From Perognathus longimembris pacificus (Eukaryota; Chordata; Mammalia; Rodentia; Heteromyidae), in NCBI RefSeq assembly GCF_023159225.1, contig NC_063171.1:6162386-6226385 (forward strand): a stretch of 64,000 bases of DNA, given 5' to 3'. The notes under the pieces are model-generated. The model did not search any database and was not told the DNA's origin. It saw only the letters and a list, made by a program, of their open reading frames with translations. The position numbers and the translations under genes are program-made. Shown here one piece after another: positions 11,285-21,674 of the stretch (position 1 is its first letter; every line of letters begins with the position of its first letter).

Positions 11285-14200
11285 TGAGGTTACAGGGAGA
11301 AATGCCCACCTCCTTGGCAGCTGCAGTGACTTCCAAGTCAGCAAGGGAAAGGCACAGGTCAGTGTGAAATACGTCTTTACATGTGAGCATAGACACACTA
11401 TTGTGGAGAAATTGAGAATGCCCTCTGTGTTCTTATCAGTCTTCAGGATCATAAAGGGAGAGTAAAATCGTTAGAAATTTCACTTTTTCTGTTATCTGCT
11501 GTGATTTGATTTTTTCCTGGCAATAGAAACCAGTGAGGAAGTTGTTTGGGGTTATATGATACTCCATTGGGAAGTTTCCAATGTTAAATTTTGTATCTAC
11601 AATGAAGATACTCACTATGGAAACTTGGAGAAAGGAAGACATGGATATTTTCTGAGAATTGTGCCTATTCATTTAAAACTTACAGAACAATTTAATGTTT
11701 TCAACCTCTGTACTCTGGAATACTAGATTCTGGAATGCTATGAAGAAGTGTAGAATATTTGCTTTGATATTTTTGTAATTTGTGATGTAGGTTTCCAGTG
11801 CCAGAATAGGTATGGGACTGTTTCATAAAATAGGAAGGAAATGTGGCTCACTCACTCTTCCATAGACACATTAACTTAAAGAATGGAAAATAATTACATG
11901 ATACAGTGGGGAAGAGCAGAAGTCTATGATGGTTCTCATGTGACAGACCTTGTCCTGCCTTTTCTAGCCAGGCTTGCCTTTCCGGGAGTAGTTCACCTTT
12001 ATCAGCCTCTATCTTCTTAGACTGTTTTCATCTTCAGAGATGGGAACTCTCTAGATTTCTGAGTGCCTATCCTGTTCTCTTCCTTTGTCCAACTTTCTTG
12101 TCTTAGTTTCCCTTCTGAATATGTTTGTCCCCCTTCCTGGCAGTAAAAGACCCTATATATTTGGTATCAGTGGACAAGCAGTCTTATTTCATGCTTTTCT
12201 CCATAACTTGACATGTCACCTATTTTTACCAGTTCTTTGGACTAGGATTGGGCATTTTATTGGGTCGCTCTATCTCTATAGGTACTTTCTTAGGAGGTTC
12301 ACAGGGCTATTGAGCTGGTTGGTGACTGAGTGGAGTGAAGAGAGAAGGGATTGCAGGAGGTGTTAGTGAGCTGATCAGTTAGAGATGACTCAGTCTTGAG
12401 CTTTCTGGGGCCACTGAGGGGCCATGAGCAGTGCATCTCAGAATGTTCCTCTAGGTGAAGAGTTTGGCTGCTTACCCCCAACTTGGTCTTGGTCAGTTGC
12501 ATTCTTCTTAGCTTTCCCCCTTAGTATTTCCTGGAAGTGCTGAGATGGGACTCAGGAAAGGAAACAACTTGGGAGTGAGAATGGAGGGAGGGTGACACTC
12601 CTAATAAATGGGTTTGACCTCATCTGAGCTTACTCTGCTTTTCAGAGGGAGAGGGCTTGGCCTGATACTACCTACAGCAAAGGATCTTCTTGTTTCTTTT
12701 CTATGATGGAGAGCTGCCTTCTTGGAAGAAAGGTGACACCAATGTAACCCCTATTACCTGGATGCATACATATCTTTTTTCCTGTTCAGATATCATTGAA
12801 GGACCAAGTCAGAGATTATTTTGTGCATCTTATTTTGTGTGAATTTGATTACTTGACATTTTCCATTTGGAAGGTGTGAGGAGGGCTTGTGTGGCCCATG
12901 ACTAGATAAGGTTCCAAGTTTCCCTCAAAGCCCATGCCCTACAGAGGCCTGGGGAAGGGTTGATATGTGAAGTTGAATTGGCTGATAATGGGGCCTGGTA
13001 ACAGATCTAAGCTTTCTGTTTTGCTGAGAGGAAACTCATTCCTTGCACTCCAGAGAGTGTGTGTATTTGGTTCTTTTTCTCTTTGTATTTGTCTGTTTCC
13101 CATGAAATTCACCTTGTTTCTAACCTATGAGTGACCTCCTTAAGACCTAAGGCTACTTTAAATGCAGCTTCTACAAAAGCCCTTTTATCTCTGGCCAACA
13201 GCTCTGCAGGGTCCTCCTTGGATGAGTGAAGTGTGTGCACTTCTCTTGGGCACCTGACTGCCCTCTGAAGGACGTACCTCATGGTCCCTGCATTGTGCAA
13301 GCTTCAGTGCTTATCTGACTTGGGGTATCATGGGCAGGCTCTGTCTGGATGTTCATCATGATCTTTTCCTTCAAAGCTCCATGCTCACATTAACCTGTGG
13401 TATGGGACCCTACCTGGCAGTTCTGCTGAGCCACAGTGGATTTCTCTGGCCTAGTCCCTCGTGAGGAGGTGCATTGTCCAAGTTTGTGATCCACCTTGGT
13501 GAGTGCTGATTTCTCCTCAGGAATTGGTCAGCTGCTGAGTCTCCTAGAGATGGAGGTGATCAGAACAGTTTCCTGGGAACTGGGAATCACAATTTGTTGA
13601 CCAGCGCAGGAAACCCAGAGAAGAGAGTGGTGAATGATGGCAAGGCAACATGTGAGCATAGCCTTGTGTTGGTCACCTTTAGGCCATGGGTGGCTTGCTG
13701 TCACCAGAAACCCTCTATGAGGCCCCATTGAATGCAGGTCAGAATGTCTTTGTTAAGATACAAGACTCCTGGGGGTTGGCACCGGTGCCACTGTATATTC
13801 TATCCTTTACCAGCAGCTAAGATAGCCTTTGTAGCTGAAGCTGAGCTGGTCCAGGACATTTTCCAGAAAGCTGTACGACAGAGGTTAGAGGGAGGTGTCC
13901 CTCTGGAATGGCTCAGCCGGAACAATGCTGTCCACACAGCTGCGCTGCCAACCACGGAGTCTACAAGGTGACAAGTCTTTCTCAAACTCTGCAGCAGTAT
14001 CAGTGCACTTGGGATTTCCTTTTATCATAAACTAAGAGGGGGGGGTCTCTCCACTGTAGTAGGACTAGTCAGAGTGAAGACTGGTGTTCTGCTACTTTGT
14101 CCTCTAAGTTTTGATGAAGCATTGCAAGTGGAATGGGAAGTGACTGGAGAACTGTCTTGCATCATTAACTTCAGTGTTCTGCTACTGGCAGAGGCTTTAT

Positions 14201-15085
14201 GACAGAAAGAGAGGGGAGAGATTCAGAAGGCATTCTTCTAGCAGGTGTCTGTCTCTGATTTATTTTTTGTCTGCCCATAGCCTACCAACCTGTGATACAC
14301 CTCCACTAAGTGATGTAGTTGACATCAGCAAAAGGCTTTTCTTTGACGTGCTGTGTCTTATGGAGGGTTGAGCATAGGATGCAGGCTCCACTGAGTGAGA
14401 TTTCCTTTTAAGATGGGAGATTTAAAGTTCCCTTAGTATCTCAGAAACTTCAAGTTGGTTAAAGCATCTTCAATCCATCCAGCTTGAGGTGGAAGGCAGA
14501 AAGCATGGTGTAGGAAATTGCTTTCTTCTCTAAGGTCTGTTCCCTGACCACTGGTGGTACTGTGCAGAATGTCAAGAAACAGAACTGATGATGTTCTTAG
14601 CAACTTCCCCCTCACATTAGCCAGTGGTGTGGGCCCCTACCTGGCATCACTGCTGAGCCATACTGATTTTTTCTGGCAAGAAAGACTCAGTAATCTCAAG
14701 TCCAGAGACCAGGATTGTGAAATTGCAACTGGCATGTTTCTACAAGGCCAGAGTGTGAGCCAGAGTGCTCCTGTGTGGCATGAAAGCACCTCCTAGTCTT
14801 GTGATCCTGCTGGGACCCTTTTAGATGGATCCCCAGAGATATTTTCCTGTAGATAGTGTGTGCTTTGCTTTCAAATAGTAGCTGGCACATCAGAGTGGCA
14901 AATGCTGGCCAGAGAGAATGAGCTGATGGTGCAAGGAGAGAAATGAAGAGATGGTTTGTGTCTTAGGCAGCTATGCCAAATGACCACTCCAGAATAGCTG
15001 GGGCTCTGGGTCCCTGTGAGACCTATCCTGCAGAAGGCTTAGCCTGTCTTGGGTGAGAAGGTCCCCTGCTCTTCTCATTAAGACC
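11285..15085. other. Diverged unit B; no gene recognised
   Basis: No convincing gene. Block 12230-12480 matches 24060-24300: both contain a 'gttctttg.a.tag.at' block and then 'agagtttggc' followed by 'cccccaactt'. Block 12856-12892 matches 17277-17313. A short plus-strand open frame at 13732-13971 ends in a charged helix-like segment but has no recognisable family and is broken in the related copies. A G-run lies near 14037-14045. Confidence 0.45.
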
Positions 15086-15109
15086 TCAAAATCATGAAGA
15101 AATCCTTGT

Positions 15110-15640
15110 CATTGTGAGACATGGACCATCTATTCCCTGGAACTGGAACCTTGGTGCCTTGGTACCAGTTGGTGCCTTGTTCAGCCCCTTGGCCTTGCCC
15201 TCTTCCCGAATGGGGAAACCCCAAGTTGGAGCCTTGACTTTGCTCCTAGTGAATATCATGATATTTTCTGCCTTGAGGTCACTGTGTGCAAAGCAACTGT
15301 TTTGGCAATAGTGCACAGCACTCAGGATCAGCTGAAACAAAGGCCTGGCTGAGACCATTGCCTCTGTCATGCTGTTGGAGGTGGTCCACTAGGTCTCCTC
15401 TGCATAGGTATTCCATCACAAAGTACAAATGCTCCTCTGTCTCTGCTGCCTCAAAATTTTTACAATAGGGGTGCTCCACAGATGTCAAAATTTCTAATGC
15501 CTTGGCAAAAGAAGAGTTGTTCCTTCTTGTCAGGTGCTTTTACAGCCGCCAGGGATGCCTATGAGGAGGTGCTTGGCTAATTTGGTGAAGCCAAGCCCCC
15601 CCTCACTGATGGTTCCCCAGCACATAGTAGGAGCTGCTTG
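15110..15640 (-). pseudogene. Protein-kinase domain relic (MARK / sperm-motility-kinase-like)
   Basis: Read on the minus strand across several frames, this shows the order of a kinase N-lobe. A glycine-loop-like GTISEGG stretch lies near 15605-15635. A segment around the VAVK position is broken by stops and followed by EHPY. A hinge-like HLYFVMEYLCRGDL follows, then an αE-helix LILSAVHYC. The catalytic-loop equivalent near 15263-15290 reads HSDLKAEN instead of HRDLKxxN, and the DFG position is replaced by TWGF. At least two frameshifts separate the pieces, and the C-lobe is missing or unrecognisable downstream of about 15230. The 'YCH...DLKAEN' style is typical of CAMK-family MARK and rodent sperm-motility kinases, which are multicopy, often intronless and testis-expressed. 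The exact parent is inference. The relic cannot encode an active kinase. Confidence 0.62.
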
Positions 15641-16788
15641 TGTGAGGAGCTGGCCTTCAGGCCAGGTTGGGACCTGTCATAATACTGTCATAGCCATCCT
15701 AGAGCACATCCTGACCATGCTATCTGACCAAAGTTCCAGGGTTTCCTCTGATGTGTTTGGCAAAATCCATGTAAACCTAGCCCAAGTCATTGGGAACCTA
15801 CCCTTTTCCCTCTTTCCTTGGAAGGCATGGAAACCAAGTCCTGTATGCACTGGCATTTGAGGTAAGTCCTCAGCTTTGAGGGTATAGCTTCGGCTCTTCA
15901 AAAACAAATATTATTTGCCCCCAATGGTGTTGCGTGTGCTGATGAGAGCCACAATGGCCTCCTTTGCCAGGATTACTAGTGAGGGGCATCTTCAGGTCAA
16001 GTTCCACCAGGGTGTGTTTGATGTCAGGATGTGGCTCAATAGCCCATTGCAGCTTCAGTTGCTCATGGGAACCCAGAGATTTGCTCAGCTTCAGGCACAA
16101 ACACCTGTATCCCTCCCAGGCACCACCACCCCACCCCCCACATCGGTGTGAACTGTCCAAGCCCCACTAGCCAGCAGCCAATGTGGAACACTTTGCATCT
16201 AGTTCTTTTGTTTTAGGCTCCCCAGGGGGGAAAAATACCATGGAATTGAGGGGAAATACTAATGGCTTTTTCTATATAAAGTTTCTATAAACCTTAAAGG
16301 GTTCAATAGATCAAATATACTTCATTTTAGAATAGAGAAGACCAGACTGAAATGCTGTCACAGAACTCAGGCAAGTGCCACTTTGGGCTCTTTTTCTAGA
16401 CTACCTTTAAGCTTTTTGGCCATGTTTGCCTTCCGTGTGTCTTCTGCCATGAGCAGCGCATCACTCTGGATATTTATCTTCGACTCAACCATGTTCTATG
16501 TCATTCTCTACAACCCTAGGGTCTCAGAACTGCAGCAGGGCTACAATGTGGCCATGCAAGTTGACTACGCTTGCTTACTACGTATGGAAGATGAGCACCA
16601 GAAAGTGGGTCACACAGAATTGCTCTAGTAAGAGGACCAAACCTCATGGGTCCTTCCAGTGAGCGAGAGTGGAGCCTGGGTGTCCCCTTCAGCAAGACAC
16701 TCACTAGAATAATAGTAATAGTAATAATAATAAACATCCTTGTAAGTTATCATGTTCACGTTAATGAATGATGCTAATGAAACAAGTA
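15641..16788. other. Unassigned sequence beside the kinase relic
   Basis: No gene is recognised. Short overlapping open frames occur on both strands at 15677-16160, without known motifs. A TAA-rich microsatellite lies at 16708-16734. Confidence 0.4.
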
Positions 16789-16800
16789 AGATTTCTCCTA

Positions 16801-17007
16801 GGGGCTGGGGATATGGCCTAGTGGCAAGAGCGCTTGCCTCGTATACATGAGGCCCTGGGTTCGATTCCCCAGCACCACATATACAGGAAACTGCCAGAAG
16901 TGGCGCTGTGGCTCAAGTGGCAGAGTGCTAGCTTTGAGCAAAAAGAAGCCAGGGACAGTGCTCAGGCCCTGAGTCCAAGCACCAGGACTGGCCAAAAAAA
17001 AAAAAAA
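16801..17007 (+). repeat. Dimeric ID-type SINE, young-looking copy
   Basis: The full-length dimer starts ggggctggggatatggccta, with an intact B box gggttcgattccccagca and an uninterrupted A tail. The TSD agatttctccta (16789-16800) matches agacttctccta (17008-17019) with one mismatch. It is close to the consensus of the other copies in this window. Confidence 0.95.
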
Positions 17008-17516
17008 AGACTTCTCCTATTTGAAATATAAACTAAAACATGAGACCAATCATAGAAAACCCAAAGTAGAGTGTGGTGAAGCACAGGGAGAGAGGAAATG
17101 TGCCATATGAGAATTGTCTTGTGTGATTTTTGCCAAGCATAGCCCAGAGATGGATAGCACAAGTTTTGCCTATGACCTGGATATATAAATCTATTTTGAA
17201 TGTTGGAGATTCTAATGTAATTAACACCAATGATCTTATCCCCTGTATTATTATATTACTGGTGAACTTGCTTTCTTGAAATTTTCCATTTAGAAGATAT
17301 GAATAGGGCTTGCTTTAGTCCAGTGTTCACACTGGACCTGGAACCACTTGACCCCAGTCTTTTGACCCTAATGTAGAGGATGGCAATGAGCTGAGAAGAA
17401 TGTCACTGAAGTACAGCCTCTTCAGAGTCATGGCTTGTAACTTGGGATACTTGAGGGTGAAGGAGACTGACAGGGTGTCTGGGGAAGAAACAGATGGGTT
17501 TTACTGTGTGGAAATT

Positions 17517-17728
17517 CTTTCTTTTTTTTTCTTTTTTGCCAGTCCTGGGGACTGGACTCAGGGCCTGAGTACTGTCCCTGGCTTCTTTTTGCTCAAGGCT
17601 AGCACTCTGCCATTTAAGCCACAGAGCCACTTCTGGCCATTTTCTATATATGTGGCACTAGGGAATTGAACCCAGGGCTTCATGTATACAAGGCAAGCAC
17701 TCTTGCCACTAGGCCATATCCCCAGCCT
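17517..17728 (-). repeat. Dimeric ID-type SINE, minus strand
   Basis: The T-rich tail (17517-17537) comes first, followed by gccagtcctggggactgga and ending aggccatatccccagcc, which is the reverse complement of the dimer. A perfect 12-bp TSD, tgtgtggaaatt, lies at 17505-17516 and 17729-17740. The insertion sits inside repeat unit C, at a different site from the SINE pair in unit A, so it post-dates the duplication. Confidence 0.95.
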
Positions 17729-17740
17729 TGTGTGGAAATT

Positions 17741-18715
17741 ATTTTCTCTTTGTAGTTGCATGTTGCTGAAGGAGTCTAGCTTGTGACTGGCACATGTTCA
17801 GTCTTGTGCAATTTTTGAATTATGTGCAAATAGGGACATTTCTCTTGTTTCCCAAGGCTCTTCAGTGTGACCCTATGTATATGTGTTCCTGAGATTCACC
17901 AGCTCCAGTACTGGGGAAGTGTGCCAAGTCCGGGGTGGGTGCTGCTGGCTTGGTAGGTAGGTGAGTGTTTGAAGTGCTTTGTCTGGTTGCCCCTTCTTAG
18001 CTTGGTGCTCAGTTTAGCCTGTCGTGTGGGACCCTGCATGTATCTAGCCCTAGAAAATTTCTCTTGGTCTGACTTCTAGTGCTGGGCATGTTGCCCAGAC
18101 TGAAGTAGTTGTCTGTCATAGGTGACTTGTGTATCCAGTAGTTTTCTTCCCCCTGTTTTCTAAGTTGTCTTTCGAGCCAAACTGTAACTTTGGGAACTTC
18201 ATTGTACCATGTCTTGACCTTAATTCCATTCCTTAAAACAACGATTTCCTTTTAAAAACTTCTATTGAAATAGGATTTTTTTTTTACCTGATCAATGGAA
18301 GGGTATTTGAAATACAAAATTAAACCTAAGCTGTTTCCTTAAAATGGAATTAGAGGCCGATGCTTAGGTCCTTGTTTTCAACCTAGGAAACAATTCCAGG
18401 AAAGACAAAGCCAGGAGAAAATGGTGAACGGCAACAGGGAGAGAGTAGCCTCTTATAGGCAGTGTCTGTAGATTGTCATTTGTAGGCCATATGTGTCATT
18501 CCTACTGAGGGGTGTAAGAGTTATATAAATGGGCAGCCAATGATCAAGAATACCACACAGTATTCAAGCAGAAGAGAAAACTGTATTTTGCTGAGCTGCT
18601 GGCCTGTGGCCAAGTTCAAGTCCCATCAGGTGGTCAAGAATAGGAGTCACTCCCAGGTGATGCCTTTTCTGGGGTAGAAGTGGGGAGTTGTAGCCAAGTG
18701 GGTTAGGATGTGGCC
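17741..18715. other. Unit C remainder and ERV 3' flank; no gene recognised
   Basis: No gene is seen. Positions 18441-18517 closely resemble 21911-21990 (shared agagtagcctct, 'ggcagtgtctg' and 'cttgtaggccat' blocks). The ERV relic with its internal retrocopy is therefore bracketed by a short diverged direct duplication 3.47 kb apart. Confidence 0.5.
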
Positions 18716-19552
18716 TCAGGGAAGGGGGAGGTAACTGCCTTCAGGTATGCTGGTTCCCCAGGTAACTGGGTGAGTACTTAACCAGGTGGGGGGGGGTGGG
18801 CATCTGCTTGGAGCCCTCCGGGGGAAGACCTTACCAGGGGTAGCTAAGGGATACACCTCAATTTGGTGGGTATCATGGGCATGTGCCTGGGTGACAGCCC
18901 ATACCTTTCCTTTTCCTGCAGAGTAAGGGTGGAGGATATTATTAAATATGTCATGCCAAGAAAGGTCATAGACCTGAGCAAGGTATTCATGTTGTTTGAT
19001 ATAACTGTTAGGGTCTTGAGAATATGATTTCAGCTGCTTCTCCACTTGAGCACTGAAAAATGGAACATGCACTCTTACCATTCCTTTGGTTCCTGCCGCT
19101 TCCCACAAAGGGCACAAAGAGTTTACTGGGGGCTCAGAGCCACCAGTGGGAGACTGGGTGTGAGCTGCAGGAGGGGAGAAAAGGTGAGGGATGGAAAGTG
19201 AAGAGGAGGAGGGTAGAGAGGAAGAAGGTGAAGGTGCTGAAGGCTCAGCAGGAAAAGGTGCAGGGTCAAAAAGGGGGTCAGACACATCATGCTCCGCATG
19301 GGTCTCAGAGCTCTCAGAAATGGGAAGCCCATGTGCCACAAGTATGTGGACAGCTGGCCATGGTTGGCAAAGAGCAGGGTTATTCTTCAGAGCAAAGAAA
19401 GCCTGAATATGGATGACCACTGACCATTTACCAATGTGAGGCAACAACTGTCTAAATCTGAGAACGATATAATCTAAAGTTCCATGTTTGGGCCACCGGG
19501 AGTCAAGTTGGTACTGCTGCCAGACTTCAGTACAAGAATCAATTAGGAGTTT
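18716..19552 (-). pseudogene. gag: ERV gag relic, main part (matrix to capsid N-terminus)
   Basis: A minus-strand frame stays open for about 280 codons. It has the layout of a gammaretrovirus-like (class I) Gag: a matrix segment with a conserved Cys-Trp spacing and a 'WPKHGT' turn, then a long Pro/Ser-rich linker (about 19130-19330), then a capsid start with 'PFFSAQVEKQLKSYSQDP' and the helix 'LSWHDIFNNIL'. The frame is cut at its 5' side by a SOHLH2 retrocopy, and the matrix N-terminus resumes beyond it at 21579-21674. Capsid C-terminus, nucleocapsid, protease and pol are not recognisable to the left. The ERV is a fossil. The survival of such a long frame could be chance or could reflect a younger insertion than its surroundings suggest. 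Family assignment is by pattern only. Confidence 0.75.
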
Positions 19553-21559
19553 CGCTTGCAGAGCTCCTGCTGGAAAGTCGCCCGGGGCTAGGCACATGCA
19601 CTACGGGGTTATGGCCGCCTCAATTAGCAGCCAGGAGCCGGACGGGAGCCTGGGCCAGTCAAAACTAGACCTCTTGTTAGTTGGAGATGTCAACGTTCAC
19701 CACCTGGCTTGCGCTGTACAGAAATTCCTTTCAAATACAGAGGAAGTAACCATCACCATTTGTGATGCAAAGAGGGCAGCCACACTTGTGAACAATTGCG
19801 TGTTTAATATGATTTTCCTGAGGACTACTCCTGTCCTAACTGCTGAGGAGCTGGAAGCTATCAAGTCGATCAGATTTGACAAGAGGGAAAATATACATTT
19901 GCTGTTTGTTTTTATAATCCCTGAAAATTTTAAAGGTTGTGTTTCAGAATATGGAGCTGATATTACTTTAAGTGAACCACTGACAACGGAAAAAATGAAT
20001 ATTGTGCTAAAATACTGAAGAGCATATTTCACAAATGGTGGTTCAGTTAAGAATGAAAATGCTCTGAGGACTGGAGAAAGTACATTTTCCTTGCAGAGCT
20101 GCAGCAGTAACCACCTGGAATATTTTTCTGCCAATCTATTTGCTCGCACAAAATCTGTAAGACATTACATTAGACTTGAATTAAATGCCTCATTGTCAGA
20201 TTTTGAGAACAGCAAAAAGGTTTTTCTTCAAGCAAAGAGAAGATGAGAAGAGAACGAATCAAGTATTGCTGTGAGCAGCTGCGTGCTCTGTTACCATATG
20301 AGCAGGGGAGGAAGAATGATATGGCTTCAGTTATTGAGGCAACAGTTGATTATGTGAAGTATCTCCGGGACAGGATCCCTCCAGCTGTTATGCGCAAGAT
20401 TTCAGAAGCCATTAAGAACAATAAGAAGTATTGGAAGAAACCACAGGCCATCCAGCTTTGCCTCCAAGGCCCAGTCATGTCTCAAAGGAAAAGCACTGTG
20501 TTGACAAGCAAGTACTCACCTGTGAGAGAGATGCAGTTTGTGGCTGATAAGTGTTTGGATGTTTATTCTGAGCCTGCTGCTGGGGGATCCCTGAATGAAT
20601 CTATGAGAGCTGCCGTTACAAATCAGAACATTGACATTCATTTGCCATCAGCCATCCCCAAAGTCTCAAAGTTTCTTCCCCAGCAGTGCAATTCCATGCT
20701 GGGACAGACACACACAGCACAACCCAACTGCTTGCAGCAGTATTGGGCATATTAACAGCACATGTTTGAAATTACTGTAGACTACCTGCAGGTGCAATTG
20801 GACAATACAGAAGAGAGGAAGGAGAAAGGATTTTGGAACCCATATTCATAGACTAGTATCAAAAGAGTTGGCAGTCTGACATGTACTAAATGTGTTAAAA
20901 GCTTATGCAGATAGGTAGAAAGAGAGGAAAGAGTCATATTTTTACTTATATACATGCTTGGACTACTCCCAGCTAGAGAGCTATAGGAACCAATGACCTA
21001 GGTGACTGAGACTTTTTTCTTCATCAAAAAATGATTCCATTTATGAAAAATTTACAATAGAAGGAACACCCCTGTGAACTTAGTGACAGGATAAGGTTTG
21101 AGAAAGTGAATTGATATTCCTATGTCACTGAGCACAGGTAGTACAACTTATTTTTACCGTCTCAGTGAATTACTGTCCCTTACTTGTAGGTGCTGTCTTT
21201 AGATTTGACATGTATCCATCACCCAAACTAGAAATATCTAGAAAGATGCTCAGAGGTGTTTGCTTCTTCACTCCATGACTGATGAATAAACTGATGGATT
21301 TGTGTTTGCATTTTACAATCCTTTCAGTGGAATATTAGCTAATAAAAAAATTCTTTCTTGATCTTTAGTTACAGTCTAGCATATCAGTGCATTTCTTCCT
21401 TCCTATGAGCATTAGAAAAATAACTATCAAACAAAGAAAGACAATTGCCTGTTTTATATTTTAAATGTTCTTATGCAGGAGTTTTACTGTTGTTCAGAGG
21501 TGACTCTGAAAATCCACTTTTTGTTTTGTTTAATAAAAACATGTTCCCACTTTAAAAAA
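19553..21559 (+). pseudogene. SOHLH2: SOHLH2 processed retrocopy (broken)
   Basis: SOHLH2 is a germ-cell bHLH transcription factor that pairs with SOHLH1 in spermatogonia and oocytes. The copy is intronless: ATG at 19611, the N-terminal domain to about 20015, the bHLH (RRERIKYCCEQLRALLPY...) at 20246-20400, and a C-terminus ending CLQQYWAY with stop at 20753-20755. It is disabled by an in-frame TGA at 20016-20018 (a Trp position in the family) and by a small deletion and frameshift at about 20225, just before the bHLH. A block of about 40 residues known from the human protein, between the acidic region and 'AVTNQN', is absent in frame near 20608. A 3' UTR with AATAAA at 21532 and an A tail at 21554-21560 follows. 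A 19-bp TSD with two mismatches (19534-19552 and 21560-21578) proves retrotransposition into the ERV gag. The residual 170-codon bHLH frame is probably inactive. Confidence 0.93.
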
Positions 21560-21578
21560 AAGAATGAATTAGGTGTTT

Positions 21579-21674
21579 TCAGTTGATGCAGCCCTTAAGG
21601 GACAAGACATCAAATGAGTGCAGAAGGCATTCCAAAGGGGTTTCCAGCTTCAGGTGTGACTTGCAGCACCCCAT
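21579..21674 (-). pseudogene. gag: ERV gag relic, N-terminal part with start codon
   Basis: Right of the SOHLH2 retrocopy the minus strand carries an ATG-GGG start at 21674-21669. It then reads a matrix-like N-terminus with a TPLECLL motif, in the same strand and register as the gag body left of the retrocopy. It contains one in-frame TGA shortly before the insertion point. The start 'MG', as needed for myristoylation, fits the family. Together with 18716-19552 it makes one ERV gag interrupted by the retrocopy. I do not see a clear primer-binding site or LTR immediately to the right. Confidence 0.62.

Noticed and set aside
13732..13971. Possible small exon with a charged helix
   Set aside because: The related copy near 10.0 kb does not keep the frame and there are no convincing splice sites.
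16801..16880. tRNA-like A and B boxes suggesting a tRNA gene
   Set aside because: They belong to the tRNA-derived head of the dimeric SINE, with poly(A) tail and TSD; the tRNA fold and anticodon arm are not preserved.
19060..19416. 118-codon plus-strand frame, Glu/Lys/Gly-rich
   Set aside because: Antisense of the Pro/Ser-rich linker of the ERV gag relic.
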